Source of the DNA: an uncultured Oscillospiraceae bacterium
Lineage (GTDB): Bacteria > Bacillota > Clostridia > Oscillospirales > Oscillospiraceae
Assembly: GCA_934589665.1 (NCBI GenBank)
Contig: CAKTOJ010000017.1
Location: 1-22,338, forward strand
DNA length: 22,338 bases
Direction of reading: 5' to 3'
Position 1 is the first letter of the stretch. Each line of letters opens with the position of its first letter. This document shows, piece after piece, positions 1-7,143 of this stretch. Position numbers and translations under genes: made by a program. The notes beneath the pieces were generated by a model. It did not search any database. It saw only the letters and a program-made list of their open reading frames with translations, and had not been told where the DNA came from.

Positions 1-1356
1 GCCTCGCGTGTACTGCCCGGCTTCCAGCCCGACAGCAAGATCCGGATGCTTCAAAAGATCAAGGACGAGGTGGAGATCGTCATTGCCGTGTGCGCAAATG
101 ACATCGAAAAAAACAAGGTGCGCGGCGATCTCGGCATCAGCTATGATGACGACTGCCTGCGCCTGATGGACGCTTTCCGCGCGCTGGGTCTGTATGTCGG
201 CAGCATCGTGGTCACGCAGTACGCTGGGCAGGCCTCCGCCGATGCCTTTCTCAAGCGCCTTGACGCGCTGGGAGTGAAGCACTACTGTCATTATCCCATC
301 GCCGGTTATCCCTCCGACGTGGCGCACATTGTCAGCGACGACGGCTTTGGGCGCAATGATTATATCGAGACCTCGCGCTCCCTTGTCGTCGTCACCGCGC
401 CCGGCCCCGGCAGCGGCAAGATGGCTACCTGCCTGAGCCAGCTCTACCACGAGCACAAGCACGGCGTTGCCGCCGGCTACGCCAAATTCGAGACCTTCCC
501 GATCTGGAACCTGCCACTCAAGCACCCCGTCAACCTCGCCTACGAGGCGGCGACCGCCGACCTCAACGACGTGAATATGATCGATCCGTTCCATCTGGAG
601 GCCTACGGCGAAACAACCGTGAACTATAACCGCGATGTGGAAATCTTCCCCGTGCTGCGCGCCATGTTTGAAAAGATTCAGGGCACCTGCCCCTACCAAT
701 CCCCCACCGATATGGGCGTGAATATGGCGGGCAACTGCATCATCGACGACGAGGCCTGCCGTGAGGCGTCGCGTCTTGAGATCCTGCGCCGTTACTACAG
801 TGCTCAAGTCTCCTTTGTCCGCGGCGAGGCTGACGAATGTCAGCTGCGCAAGCTGGAGCTCGTGATGCAGCAGGCAAACGTCACGCCGGACATCTGTCCC
901 GCCGTCGCCGCGGCACTGGCAAAGGCCGATGAAACCGGCAAGCCCGCCGGTGCCATGGTTCTGCCGGACGGCCGCGTTGTCACAGGCAAGACAAGCTCTC
1001 TGCTCGGAGCCTCGGCCGCGGTGCTGCTCAACGCGCTCAAGGCGATGGGCGGCGTGAGCGACAAGCTCGACCTCATTTCCGCGCAGGTCATCGAGCCGAT
1101 CTCGCACCTGAAGATTGAAAGTCTCGGGCACCACAATCCCCGTCTGCACTCGGACGAGGTCTTGATCGCGCTGTGCATCTCGGCACTGACGAACCCCATC
1201 GCCCAGCTTGCGCAGGAGCAGCTCGGCTCACTTCGCGGCTGTGACGCGCACTTCTCGGTCATCATTTCCGAGGAGGATATCAAGCTCTATAAGCGGCTCG
1301 GCATTCATGTGACCTGCGAGCCGAAGTACGAGGTAAAAAAGCTGTACCACAAGTAA
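1..1356 (+). CDS. DUF1846 (UPF0371) family protein, 5' end outside window
   Basis: The reading frame is open from base 1. The codons before the first in-window ATG (base 46) read ASRVLPGFQPDSKIR, a typical DUF1846 segment, so the true start lies upstream; roughly 45 residues are missing, judging from remembered family members. The remaining 451 residues include the conserved stretches VIAVCANDIEKNK, a glycine-rich TAPGPGSGKMATCLSQLYHE, and DPFHLEAYG. The family is about 500 residues, cytosolic, widespread in Firmicutes and Actinobacteria, structurally characterised but without an established biochemical role to my knowledge. The glycine-rich segment suggests nucleotide or phosphate binding (inference). 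The stop is 16 bp before tex on the same strand, so the two are probably co-transcribed. Family assignment is confident; function is unknown. Confidence 0.9.
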   Translation, partial: ASRVLPGFQPDSKIRMLQKIKDEVEIVIAVCANDIEKNKVRGDLGISYDDDCLRLMDAFRALGLYVGSIVVTQYAGQASADAFLKRLDALGVKHYCHYPIAGYPSDVAHIVSDDGFGRNDYIETSRSLVVVTAPGPGSGKMATCLSQLYHEHKHGVAAGYAKFETFPIWNLPLKHPVNLAYEAATADLNDVNMIDPFHLEAYGETTVNYNRDVEIFPVLRAMFEKIQGTCPYQSPTDMGVNMAGNCIIDDEACREASRLEILRRYYSAQVSFVRGEADECQLRKLELVMQQANVTPDICPAVAAALAKADETGKPAGAMVLPDGRVVTGKTSSLLGASAAVLLNALKAMGGVSDKLDLISAQVIEPISHLKIESLGHHNPRLHSDEVLIALCISALTNPIAQLAQEQLGSLRGCDAHFSVIISEEDIKLYKRLGIHVTCEPKYEVKKLYHK

Positions 1357-1372
1357 AAAGGAGTACCCCTCT

Positions 1373-3514
1373 ATGACCATCACCGATCAGCTCGCCCGCG
1401 AGCTGAACCGCCCGACCGAGCACATCGAAAATGTCATCCGGCTGCTCGATGAGGGCAATACCATCCCGTTCATCGCCCGTTACCGCAAGGAGCTGCACGG
1501 CTCTATGGACGATACTGCTCTGCGCACGCTGGAGGAACGGCTCACCTATCTGCGCAGCCTTGCCGAGCGCAAAGAGGCGGTCAAATCCAGCATCGCGGAG
1601 CAGGAAAAGCTCACCGGCGAGCTCGCCACCGCCATTGACGCGGCGCAGACGCTTGCCGAGGTGGAGGACCTCTACCGTCCCTACAAGCCCAAGCGCCGCA
1701 CGCGCGCGACCGCTGCACGCGAGAAGGGACTTGAGCCGCTTGCTGCACTGCTTTTCGCGCAGGAGCGCGGCTGTCCCACGCCGGCGGAGGCTGCCGCTGA
1801 CTATCTTGACGCCGAAAAGGGTGTAGATACCGTCGCCGACGCCCTGCAGGGTGCAAACGATATCGTCGCCGAATGGATCAGCGACGACGCGGCCATCCGC
1901 AAATCACTGCGCGAGCTGCTGGAAAAACGCGGTACGCTGCGCTCCCTCGCCGCGACGGAGGAGGACAGCGTCTACCGCCTGTACTATGATTTTGAACAGC
2001 CCATCGGCAAATTGCAGGGCCACCAGATCCTGGCCATCAACCGCGGCGAGAAGGAGAAAAAGCTCAGCGCCACCGTTCTGCTTGACCGCGAGCTTGCGCT
2101 GCCATTACTGCGCCGGAGCGTGGTAAAGCCCGGCTCCGCCGCCATGGAATTTGTCAAATCTGCCGCCGAGGACGCCTATGACCGCCTGATCTATCCCTCG
2201 CTCGAGCGCGAGATGCGCGCGGCGCTGACGGAAAAGGCCAGTGAGGGTGCGATCAAAATGTTTGCGCTCAACCTCAAGCCGCTGCTCATGCAGCCGCCGG
2301 TCAAGGGCCACGTGACCATGGGGCTCGACCCCGGCTACGCCCACGGCTGCAAGGTTGCGGTGATCGACGCGACCGGCAAGGTGCTCGACACGACGGTGGT
2401 CTATCCGACCTACGGAGAGCGGCAGAAAAATGAGGCAATCTCAAAGCTGTTGCAGCTCGTGAAAAAGCACGGCGTGGAGCATATCGCCATCGGCAACGGC
2501 ACGGCGAGCCGCGAGACCGAGCAGATGACCGTTGAGCTGATCCGCCGCGCAGGCGGCAGTCTGAGCTACATGATCGTCAGCGAGGCGGGCGCATCGGTCT
2601 ACTCGGCAAGCAAGCTGGCCGCGGAGGAGTTCCCGCAGTTTGACGTCAATCTGCGTTCCGCCGTCTCCATCGCCCGGCGCTTGCAGGACCCGCTGGCCGA
2701 GCTCGTGAAGATCGATCCCAAGGCCATCGGCGTCGGCCAGTATCAGCACGATATGCCGCAGAAGGAGCTCGACGCGAGCCTCAACGCCGTAGTCGAGGAT
2801 TGCGTCAACGCGGTCGGCGTCGACCTCAACACGGCTTCGCCATCGCTGCTCACGCGCGTGGCCGGCCTGAACGGCACGATCGCCAAGAATATTGTCGCCT
2901 TCCGCGAGGAAAACGGCGTGTTCACCACGCGCCGCCAGCTTTTGAAGGTCGCAAAGCTCGGTCCTAAAGCTTTCGAGCAGTGCGCAGGCTTCCTGCGCGT
3001 GCCGGAGAGCAAAAATGTGCTTGACAACACCGGCGTTCATCCCGAAAGCTATGACGCGGCCAAGGAACTGCTGGAGCTGCTGGGCCTGACGCTCAAGGAC
3101 GCGCGTGACCTGCCCGCGAAGCTGAACGCTTACGGCGCAGAAAAGGCTGCCGCGGCGCTGGGTGTCGGTGTGCCGACGCTGCGCGACATCGCAAAGGAGC
3201 TCAGCAAGCCCGGACGTGATCCGCGCGACGAGCTGCCCGCGCCCATCCTGCGCACGGATGTGCTGGATATCAAGGATCTCAAACCCGGCATGGTGCTCAC
3301 CGGCACCGTGCGCAACGTCATTGACTTTGGTGTGTTCGTCGATATCGGCGTGCATCAGGACGGCCTTGTGCACATCTCGCAGGTATGCGACAGGTTCATC
3401 CGGCACCCGAGCGAGGCCGTCGCCGTTGGCGATGTGGTAAAGGTCGTCGTGCTGGAGGTCGATGAAAAGAAACACCGGATCAGCCTGTCGATGCGGCAGG
3501 TCCCAAAGGAGTAA
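1373..3514 (+). CDS. tex: Tex family RNA-binding transcription accessory protein
   Basis: This 713-residue protein has the full Tex architecture and normal family length. An N-terminal helical Tex region is followed by a YqgF/RNase H-like domain from about residue 310 (GLDPGYAHGCK), a helix-hairpin-helix region at about 480-545 (DLNTASPSLLTRVAGLNG, then KLGPKAFEQCAGFLRV) and a C-terminal S1 RNA-binding domain at about 630-708 (GTVRNVIDFGVFVDIGVHQD, HISQV, RISLSMRQV). Tex proteins bind nucleic acid and associate with transcription and RNA turnover; loss affects expression of toxin and stress genes in several bacteria. The ATG is preceded by AAAAGGAG at good spacing, fixing the start. It lies between the DUF1846 and YcxB-like genes in an apparent operon. 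No key domain is missing. Confidence 0.95.
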   Translation: MTITDQLARELNRPTEHIENVIRLLDEGNTIPFIARYRKELHGSMDDTALRTLEERLTYLRSLAERKEAVKSSIAEQEKLTGELATAIDAAQTLAEVEDLYRPYKPKRRTRATAAREKGLEPLAALLFAQERGCPTPAEAAADYLDAEKGVDTVADALQGANDIVAEWISDDAAIRKSLRELLEKRGTLRSLAATEEDSVYRLYYDFEQPIGKLQGHQILAINRGEKEKKLSATVLLDRELALPLLRRSVVKPGSAAMEFVKSAAEDAYDRLIYPSLEREMRAALTEKASEGAIKMFALNLKPLLMQPPVKGHVTMGLDPGYAHGCKVAVIDATGKVLDTTVVYPTYGERQKNEAISKLLQLVKKHGVEHIAIGNGTASRETEQMTVELIRRAGGSLSYMIVSEAGASVYSASKLAAEEFPQFDVNLRSAVSIARRLQDPLAELVKIDPKAIGVGQYQHDMPQKELDASLNAVVEDCVNAVGVDLNTASPSLLTRVAGLNGTIAKNIVAFREENGVFTTRRQLLKVAKLGPKAFEQCAGFLRVPESKNVLDNTGVHPESYDAAKELLELLGLTLKDARDLPAKLNAYGAEKAAAALGVGVPTLRDIAKELSKPGRDPRDELPAPILRTDVLDIKDLKPGMVLTGTVRNVIDFGVFVDIGVHQDGLVHISQVCDRFIRHPSEAVAVGDVVKVVVLEVDEKKHRISLSMRQVPKE

Positions 3515-3520
3515 AACTGC

Positions 3521-4066
3521 ATGCGTAACGCTTCCCTTCACTTTGAATATCAGCTCAACACCAACGATCTGCGCCGCGCGCTTTATTACGGATATCTGGT
3601 CCGTAACCGCAAGGTCGTGCGTTTCGCGCTGTTCGCTCTGCTCGTCATCTTTTCCTATTCGGTTCTGTCCCTGACCGGTGCGATGCCGGAAAGCGCTCTG
3701 ATCTTTTACATCGGTCTTGGATACTTCGTCTGGCTGGTGCTCACCGCCGGCTCGATCGAATATCAGCTGCTCCGTCAGGTCAAGGACAAGGACTCCTTCC
3801 TGCGCAAGATTTTCCGCGTGCAGGTGTCGGAGAGCATCATACAGATCGAGGTCCCCTCTGAAGCCAGCCGGCTCCGCGTGATCCCCTCGCAGCTTTACTG
3901 CGCGTTTGAGATCAGCCGGGTCTTTATGCTCTATATCTCTCCGGAACAGGTATACCTTGTTCCCAAATCCATCATGTCAGAGGAAGAAAAGGTGCAGCTT
4001 CGCAGCATCCTGCTTACCTCCCTCGGCGAACGCTTCTATTCCGGCGCTCTGCAAAAGAAAAAATGA
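3521..4066 (+). CDS. YcxB-like membrane protein
   Basis: This 181-residue protein starts 6 bp after the tex stop and is probably translated from the same mRNA. Two hydrophobic segments at about residues 33-50 and 58-77 look like a transmembrane hairpin. They are followed by a soluble C-terminal part that resembles the YcxB-like C-terminal domain (segments such as SRLRVIPSQLYCAFEISRVF and LYISPEQVYLVPKSIM). That domain is found in many small Firmicutes membrane proteins of unknown function. It ends in a lysine-rich tail just before an intrinsic terminator. Family assignment rests on the two-helix plus beta-rich layout and the 'lyis..qvylvPK' pattern and is fairly confident; no function can be given. 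Confidence 0.75.
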   Translation: MRNASLHFEYQLNTNDLRRALYYGYLVRNRKVVRFALFALLVIFSYSVLSLTGAMPESALIFYIGLGYFVWLVLTAGSIEYQLLRQVKDKDSFLRKIFRVQVSESIIQIEVPSEASRLRVIPSQLYCAFEISRVFMLYISPEQVYLVPKSIMSEEEKVQLRSILLTSLGERFYSGALQKKK

Positions 4067-4096
4067 AAGCGCGGCTTCTGCCGCGCTTTCCCTTTA
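4065..4096. terminator. Bidirectional intrinsic terminator between convergent genes
   Basis: A perfect 10-bp stem (4065-4074 with 4081-4090) encloses the loop CTTCTG. On the minus strand the hairpin is followed by ATTTTTTCTTTT, a good U-tract for ending the small minus-strand gene; on the plus strand it is followed by CCTTTATT, weaker. It sits exactly between the stop codons of the YcxB-like gene and the 78-residue ORF. Confidence 0.8.
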
Positions 4097-4330
4097 TTCC
4101 TGCTCTGTCGTCTCCAGATTCTCTTTCCCGATTCTCCGTTTTCTCCACGCCTTTGGCAGTCCGTGTGCAATCATGGGAAAGGTATTTGCCGTGTCCGCGG
4201 TGGGCTGGATATTATAGGTGCCGTACTTGTTCACCATATCCGCGCAGTCCGCGGGCTGGCCAAAATGCGGCTCGGCAAACGGGATCTGCGGATAGGGATT
4301 GTTTCCGCCGTCTTGTTCCTTCCGATCCAT
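4094..4330 (-). CDS. Small hypothetical protein (78 aa)
   Basis: This 78-residue ORF has no recognised domain. It is hydrophilic, with no signal peptide or membrane segment, a proline- and asparagine-rich N-terminus (NPYPQIPFAEPHFGQP), a central NKYGTYNIQPTADTANTFP motif and a basic then acidic C-terminus (KAWRKRRIGKEN). Support for it being real: a near-perfect Shine-Dalgarno GGAGGTGA ends 6 bp before the ATG, codon use resembles neighbouring genes, and it ends at a terminator. It lies 58 bp downstream of the pyrophosphorylase-like gene on the same strand, separated from it by a terminator hairpin whose 3' arm contains this Shine-Dalgarno. Expression would therefore need read-through and hairpin opening, or an unrecognised promoter. 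Function unknown. Confidence 0.7.
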   Translation of the reverse strand: MDRKEQDGGNNPYPQIPFAEPHFGQPADCADMVNKYGTYNIQPTADTANTFPMIAHGLPKAWRKRRIGKENLETTEQE

Positions 4331-4369
4331 AAAAAATCACCTCCGGCTTATCCTGTCCGAAGGTGATCT
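4331..4369 (-). terminator. Terminator hairpin that includes the downstream Shine-Dalgarno
   Basis: Read on the minus strand, UCACCUUCGG (4366-4357) pairs with CCGGAGGUGA (4346-4337), giving 10 bp with one U-G wobble around a 10-nt loop, followed by U6 (4336-4331). This is a standard intrinsic terminator for the pyrophosphorylase-like gene ending at 4389. The 3' arm contains GGAGGUGA, the ribosome binding site of the ORF starting at 4330. Confidence 0.75.
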
Positions 4370-4388
4370 TTTTATGCTTCAAATTCTG

Positions 4389-5315
4389 TTATCCACGCAG
4401 CGACGGCGGATAAACGCCCGTATCGTGCAGTGCGCGGAGCGCGGCGGCTACCATTTCCTTATCCTCGTGATAGGTCATGCCGAACCACTTCGCGTCGGAG
4501 TGCAGCACGCTGACGGTCAGCTTTCCCTGTTCGATCAGCTCGCCGATCATGTTCGGCAACAGGCACTCCTTCTTGAGCTCGCCCTCGGGCAGCGCATGCA
4601 GGAACGCGTTGAAGTAGTCCTCCAGCTTCGTGAGGATCCACGGCGTAAAGCCCCAGAAGTTCATGGACACCGGTGTGTCGGGCGCGTAAATGTCGCCCTC
4701 CGAGGTTTTATCCACATCGCGGATGGTGCCGTCAGGGAACACTGTGAGCTTGAATGTCTCAACGATTTTATCGAGCTTACCGTCCGTCACGTGGCACACA
4801 CCGCGCGTCACGCTGCCGTGCTCGCTGACGGTCTTGTCCAGACGGTAGCCGACCATCGCCGCCTCGCCCTCGCTTTTGAGCCTGCCCAGCTCCTCATAGA
4901 TCACGCGGAACGCGTCCACGCCGTAGTAATCGTCCGCATTGATGACAACAAACGGCTCGTGCAGATATTCACGCGCGCAAAGCACCGCGTGCGCCGTACC
5001 AAAGGGCTTGGTGCGCTCCGCCGGAATGGCGTAAAATGCCGGTACGCTGGAAAAATCCTGAAACGCATAGCAGACCTCGACCCTGCCGCCGTCCGCCGCC
5101 GTCATGTCGGCAATGCGGGCGCCGCACAGCCGCTCCATGAGCTCCTTCATCTCCGGCTTGATGATAAACACTATCTTGGTAAAGCCCGCGCGGATCGCGT
5201 CGTAGATGGAATACTCCATCAGGATCTCCCCGTTCGGGCCAATGCCGTCCACCTGCTTGCTTCCGCCGTAGCGCGAGCCCATGCCCGCCGCCATAATGAC
5301 CAATGCCGCTTTCAT
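4389..5315 (-). CDS. Sugar-phosphate nucleotidyltransferase (NTP_transferase family)
   Basis: This 308-residue cytosolic protein has the Rossmann-like nucleotidyltransferase N-terminus with the glycine-rich NTP-binding signature MAAGMGSRYGGSKQ (about residues 8-21) and the metal-site motif VINADDYYGVDAF about one third in. It probably joins an NTP to a sugar-1-phosphate to make an NDP-sugar for glycan synthesis. The signature differs from classical GalU, RmlA and GlmU, so the substrate is not assigned. The ATG at 5315 has AGGAGG 8 nt upstream; an in-frame GTG at 5318 is an alternative start. A sigma-A type promoter precedes it and a terminator follows. It might feed the nearby glycan genes (inference). 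Confidence 0.85.
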   Translation of the reverse strand: MKAALVIMAAGMGSRYGGSKQVDGIGPNGEILMEYSIYDAIRAGFTKIVFIIKPEMKELMERLCGARIADMTAADGGRVEVCYAFQDFSSVPAFYAIPAERTKPFGTAHAVLCAREYLHEPFVVINADDYYGVDAFRVIYEELGRLKSEGEAAMVGYRLDKTVSEHGSVTRGVCHVTDGKLDKIVETFKLTVFPDGTIRDVDKTSEGDIYAPDTPVSMNFWGFTPWILTKLEDYFNAFLHALPEGELKKECLLPNMIGELIEQGKLTVSVLHSDAKWFGMTYHEDKEMVAAALRALHDTGVYPPSLRG

Positions 5316-5346
5316 CACAACTTCCTCCTCATGATGTAGTTATGTT

Positions 5347-5375
5347 ATCATATCTTATTTCTCCGCTCTTTTCAA
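5347..5375 (-). promoter_or_regulatory. Probable sigma-A promoter for the nucleotidyltransferase gene
   Basis: On the minus strand, -35 TTGAAA (5375-5370), 17-bp spacer and -10 TATGAT (5352-5347) lie about 30 bp upstream of the start codon, in the divergent intergenic region. Confidence 0.65.
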
Positions 5376-5394
5376 CTTCTTTTCCCCCAAAGTC

Positions 5395-5422
5395 TTGTAA
5401 TTGCCCGGCAAAATGCTATACT
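5395..5422 (+). promoter_or_regulatory. Probable sigma-A promoter (extended -10) for the AEC transporter gene
   Basis: -35 TTGTAA (5395-5400), 16-bp spacer and -10 TATACT (5417-5422) preceded by TGC, an extended -10. The predicted leader is about 24 nt and contains the GAGGGAGA ribosome binding site. Confidence 0.65.
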
Positions 5423-5452
5423 GATGCTATCACTTTATTCGAGGGAGAATCT

Positions 5453-6385
5453 ATGGAAACCTTTCTGCACGCCGTGTCTTCCGTCACGCTGATCCTGCTG
5501 CTGACGGCGACCGGCTATCTTTGCGCCGCAAAACATTGGATGGGCCCAGAGGCCAAAGCGTTTATCGGCAAATTTCTTATGACCATCGCTATCCCCAGCA
5601 TGTGCATCTACAGCTTTCGGAACAACCTCTCCCGTGAGCTGCTCGGCGAGTCGGTCCCCATGCTGCTCGCAGGCTTCTGTTCGTGCCTGCTGGACTTTAT
5701 TCTTGCCTTCGCGCTCGGCAAGCTCCTGCGCCTGCCCCGGCGTAAGCTCGGTATCTTTGTTATGATGTGCGCCGTGTCCAACTGCGTGTTCATCGGCCTT
5801 GCTATGTGCACGGAGCTCTTCGGCAGCGAGTGCACACCGCAGGTCATGCTCTACTGGGTGGTGAGCACCTCGTTCATGCAGCTCGGCGGCGTGTCCTTTG
5901 TGCGCTGGTCGGGCGAATCCGGCGGCTTCTCCGCCAAAACCTTTCTGCACTTCCTGCGCACGCCTGCCATCATCGGCACGCTGGCCGGCATCCTGATCGT
6001 GCTGTTCGACATCCGTCTGCCGTCGCTCGTCATGTCCTACGCGCGGTATATGAACAATGTCGTCACGCCGCTTGCCCTGCTGCTCACGGGCTATATCATT
6101 CACGATATCGGCCTGCGCAATCTGCACCTCGACCGCATTCTCAGCGTGATGATGGCCTTCCGCTTTATCGCCGCTCCGGCGATCTGTTTGGCCTTCTGCA
6201 CGCTCTTCGGCGTCACCGGGCTGGCAAGAAACGTTTACATTGTCGAATCCGCCATGCCCGTCGTGACGCAGACAGTCGTCGCCGCCGCCGCGTATGGCGC
6301 GGACGAGCAGTTCGCCGCGCAGGGCGCGGCGCTCTCCACGCTGGCCTGCTTTATTGTAACACCCATTCTGATGATGCTGCTTTGA
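5453..6385 (+). CDS. AEC (auxin efflux carrier) family transporter
   Basis: This 310-residue, very hydrophobic protein has about ten predicted membrane helices in two halves, typical of the AEC family in the bile/arsenite/riboflavin transporter superfamily. Seen in sequence: an N-terminal helix (SVTLILLLTATGYLCAAK), the conserved KFLMTIAIPSMCIYSF segment, the NCVFIGLAM region near the middle and the C-terminal ESAMPVVTQTVVAAAAYG, where AEC proteins carry a crossover motif. Members export or import small organic anions such as malate or malonate; the substrate here is unknown. The ATG at 5453 is chosen over an earlier in-frame ATG at 5303 because GGGAG lies just upstream and the longer form would extend over the divergent promoters. 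Confidence 0.85.
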   Translation: METFLHAVSSVTLILLLTATGYLCAAKHWMGPEAKAFIGKFLMTIAIPSMCIYSFRNNLSRELLGESVPMLLAGFCSCLLDFILAFALGKLLRLPRRKLGIFVMMCAVSNCVFIGLAMCTELFGSECTPQVMLYWVVSTSFMQLGGVSFVRWSGESGGFSAKTFLHFLRTPAIIGTLAGILIVLFDIRLPSLVMSYARYMNNVVTPLALLLTGYIIHDIGLRNLHLDRILSVMMAFRFIAAPAICLAFCTLFGVTGLARNVYIVESAMPVVTQTVVAAAAYGADEQFAAQGAALSTLACFIVTPILMMLL

Positions 6386-6416
6386 CCGTGTCCGCCGCAG
6401 CACCTGACATGTAAGG

Positions 6417-6453
6417 AAAAGTCCGATGAGTCGAATGACTCATCGGACTTTTT
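6417..6453. terminator. Bidirectional intrinsic terminator
   Basis: A perfect 12-bp stem (6421-6432 with 6437-6448) with a GAAT loop is flanked by AAAA and TTTTT, so it works in both directions. It separates the AEC transporter gene from the convergent last gene of the UbiA operon. Confidence 0.9.
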
Positions 6454-6460
6454 GCTTTCC

Positions 6461-6790
6461 TCAATGCACCAGCAAAAACGCGCCCAGACAGATCGCGGCA
6501 ACGCCGAGAAGCTTGCGCGCCGATACGCGCTCGTGCAGCAAAGCCGCCGAGAGCGCAAGCGACCACACATACGTCAGCGACGTGAGCGGATAGACAACAG
6601 AATAGGCGTATATGCGCAGGAGCAGAATATTCATTACCGCGCCGGCAAGGTAAAAGCACCCGCCCAGCCAAAGCTTCGGTGAGGTCACCATTGTCTGCAA
6701 TCCGGTCACATCTGCCGCACCGCGCTTGAAAAAAAGCGCGCCAAGCGAGCCGCAGAGTGTCATAAGAAGGACAGCGCACAAAAACCTCAT
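6461..6790 (-). CDS. Four-TM EamA/SMR-type transporter, ArnF-like subunit
   Basis: This 109-residue protein has four predicted membrane helices, half the size of a classical DMT transporter. Visible motifs are LCGSLGALFFKRGA in helix 1, VVYPLTSLTYVWSLAL in helix 3 and HERVSARKLLGVAAICLGAF in helix 4, the pattern of ArnE/ArnF proteins. ArnE and ArnF together flip undecaprenyl-phosphate-aminoarabinose across the inner membrane of enterobacteria. The start overlaps the upstream gene's stop as ATGA, so the two half-size proteins are translationally coupled and probably form a heterodimer. Being next to a UbiA-type gene, they are likely to move a polyprenyl-phosphate-sugar (inference). It is the last gene of the operon and is followed by a terminator. 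Confidence 0.75.
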   Translation of the reverse strand: MRFLCAVLLMTLCGSLGALFFKRGAADVTGLQTMVTSPKLWLGGCFYLAGAVMNILLLRIYAYSVVYPLTSLTYVWSLALSAALLHERVSARKLLGVAAICLGAFLLVH

Positions 6791-7140
6791 GTCCTTCCCT
6801 CCCCGCTGCGCGCGATGAGCACAAGGCCCGCGACAATGACGGCAACGCCGAGAAGCTTGCGCGCCCCCAGCGGCTCATGCAGGACGATGCTGCCGAGCAG
6901 CAGCGAGAGCACATACCCCGCGCCGAGCATCGGATGGAGCACGGAAAGCTCGCCGCAGCGCAGCGCAAGGATCATCAGCAGCGCACCCGCGCCGTAAAGC
7001 GCAAAACCACCGAGCAGATAGATCAGTGTCCCATCCGCCGACAGCTTCCAGCATAGCTGGCCGAGGCAGGTCGCAAGTGAGGATGAAAGCATCAGCGCTA
7101 CGCCGCGCAGGATCGGGTCCTTCAAAAATTTTTCCTTCAT
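6787..7140 (-). CDS. Four-TM EamA/SMR-type transporter, ArnE-like subunit
   Basis: This 117-residue protein has four predicted membrane helices after a short basic N-terminus. Helix 1 carries SLATCLGQLCWKLSA, very like the GQLCQK segment I recall in E. coli ArnE. Helix 3 carries VLHPMLGAGYVLSLLLG, and helix 4 has VLHEPLGARKLLGVAVI with the conserved glutamate of these half-size transporters. It starts 3 bp after the UbiA-like stop and overlaps the next gene by 4 bp. Paired with its neighbour, it is the best candidate flippase for the lipid-linked sugar made by the UbiA-like enzyme. Drug efflux, as in EmrE, is the main alternative, but operon context favours lipid-sugar transport. Confidence 0.75.
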   Translation of the reverse strand: MKEKFLKDPILRGVALMLSSSLATCLGQLCWKLSADGTLIYLLGGFALYGAGALLMILALRCGELSVLHPMLGAGYVLSLLLGSIVLHEPLGARKLLGVAVIVAGLVLIARSGEGRT

Positions 7141-7143
7141 CTG

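Noticed and set aside
2441..3541. Long minus-strand open frame opposite tex
   Set aside because: It mirrors the codon pattern of a clear Tex gene, has no domain or ribosome binding site, and is a GC-rich shadow frame.
4389..5315. Naming the nucleotidyltransferase galU
   Set aside because: The signature AAGMGSRYGGSKQ differs from GalU, so specificity cannot be claimed.
4299..5339. 346-codon plus-strand frame opposite the nucleotidyltransferase
   Set aside because: His/Arg/Val-rich low-information product with no recognisable domain; the minus strand encodes a clear enzyme.
5435..6403. 322-codon minus-strand frame opposite the AEC transporter
   Set aside because: Gln/His/Arg/Glu-rich shadow of a membrane protein, with no ribosome binding site.
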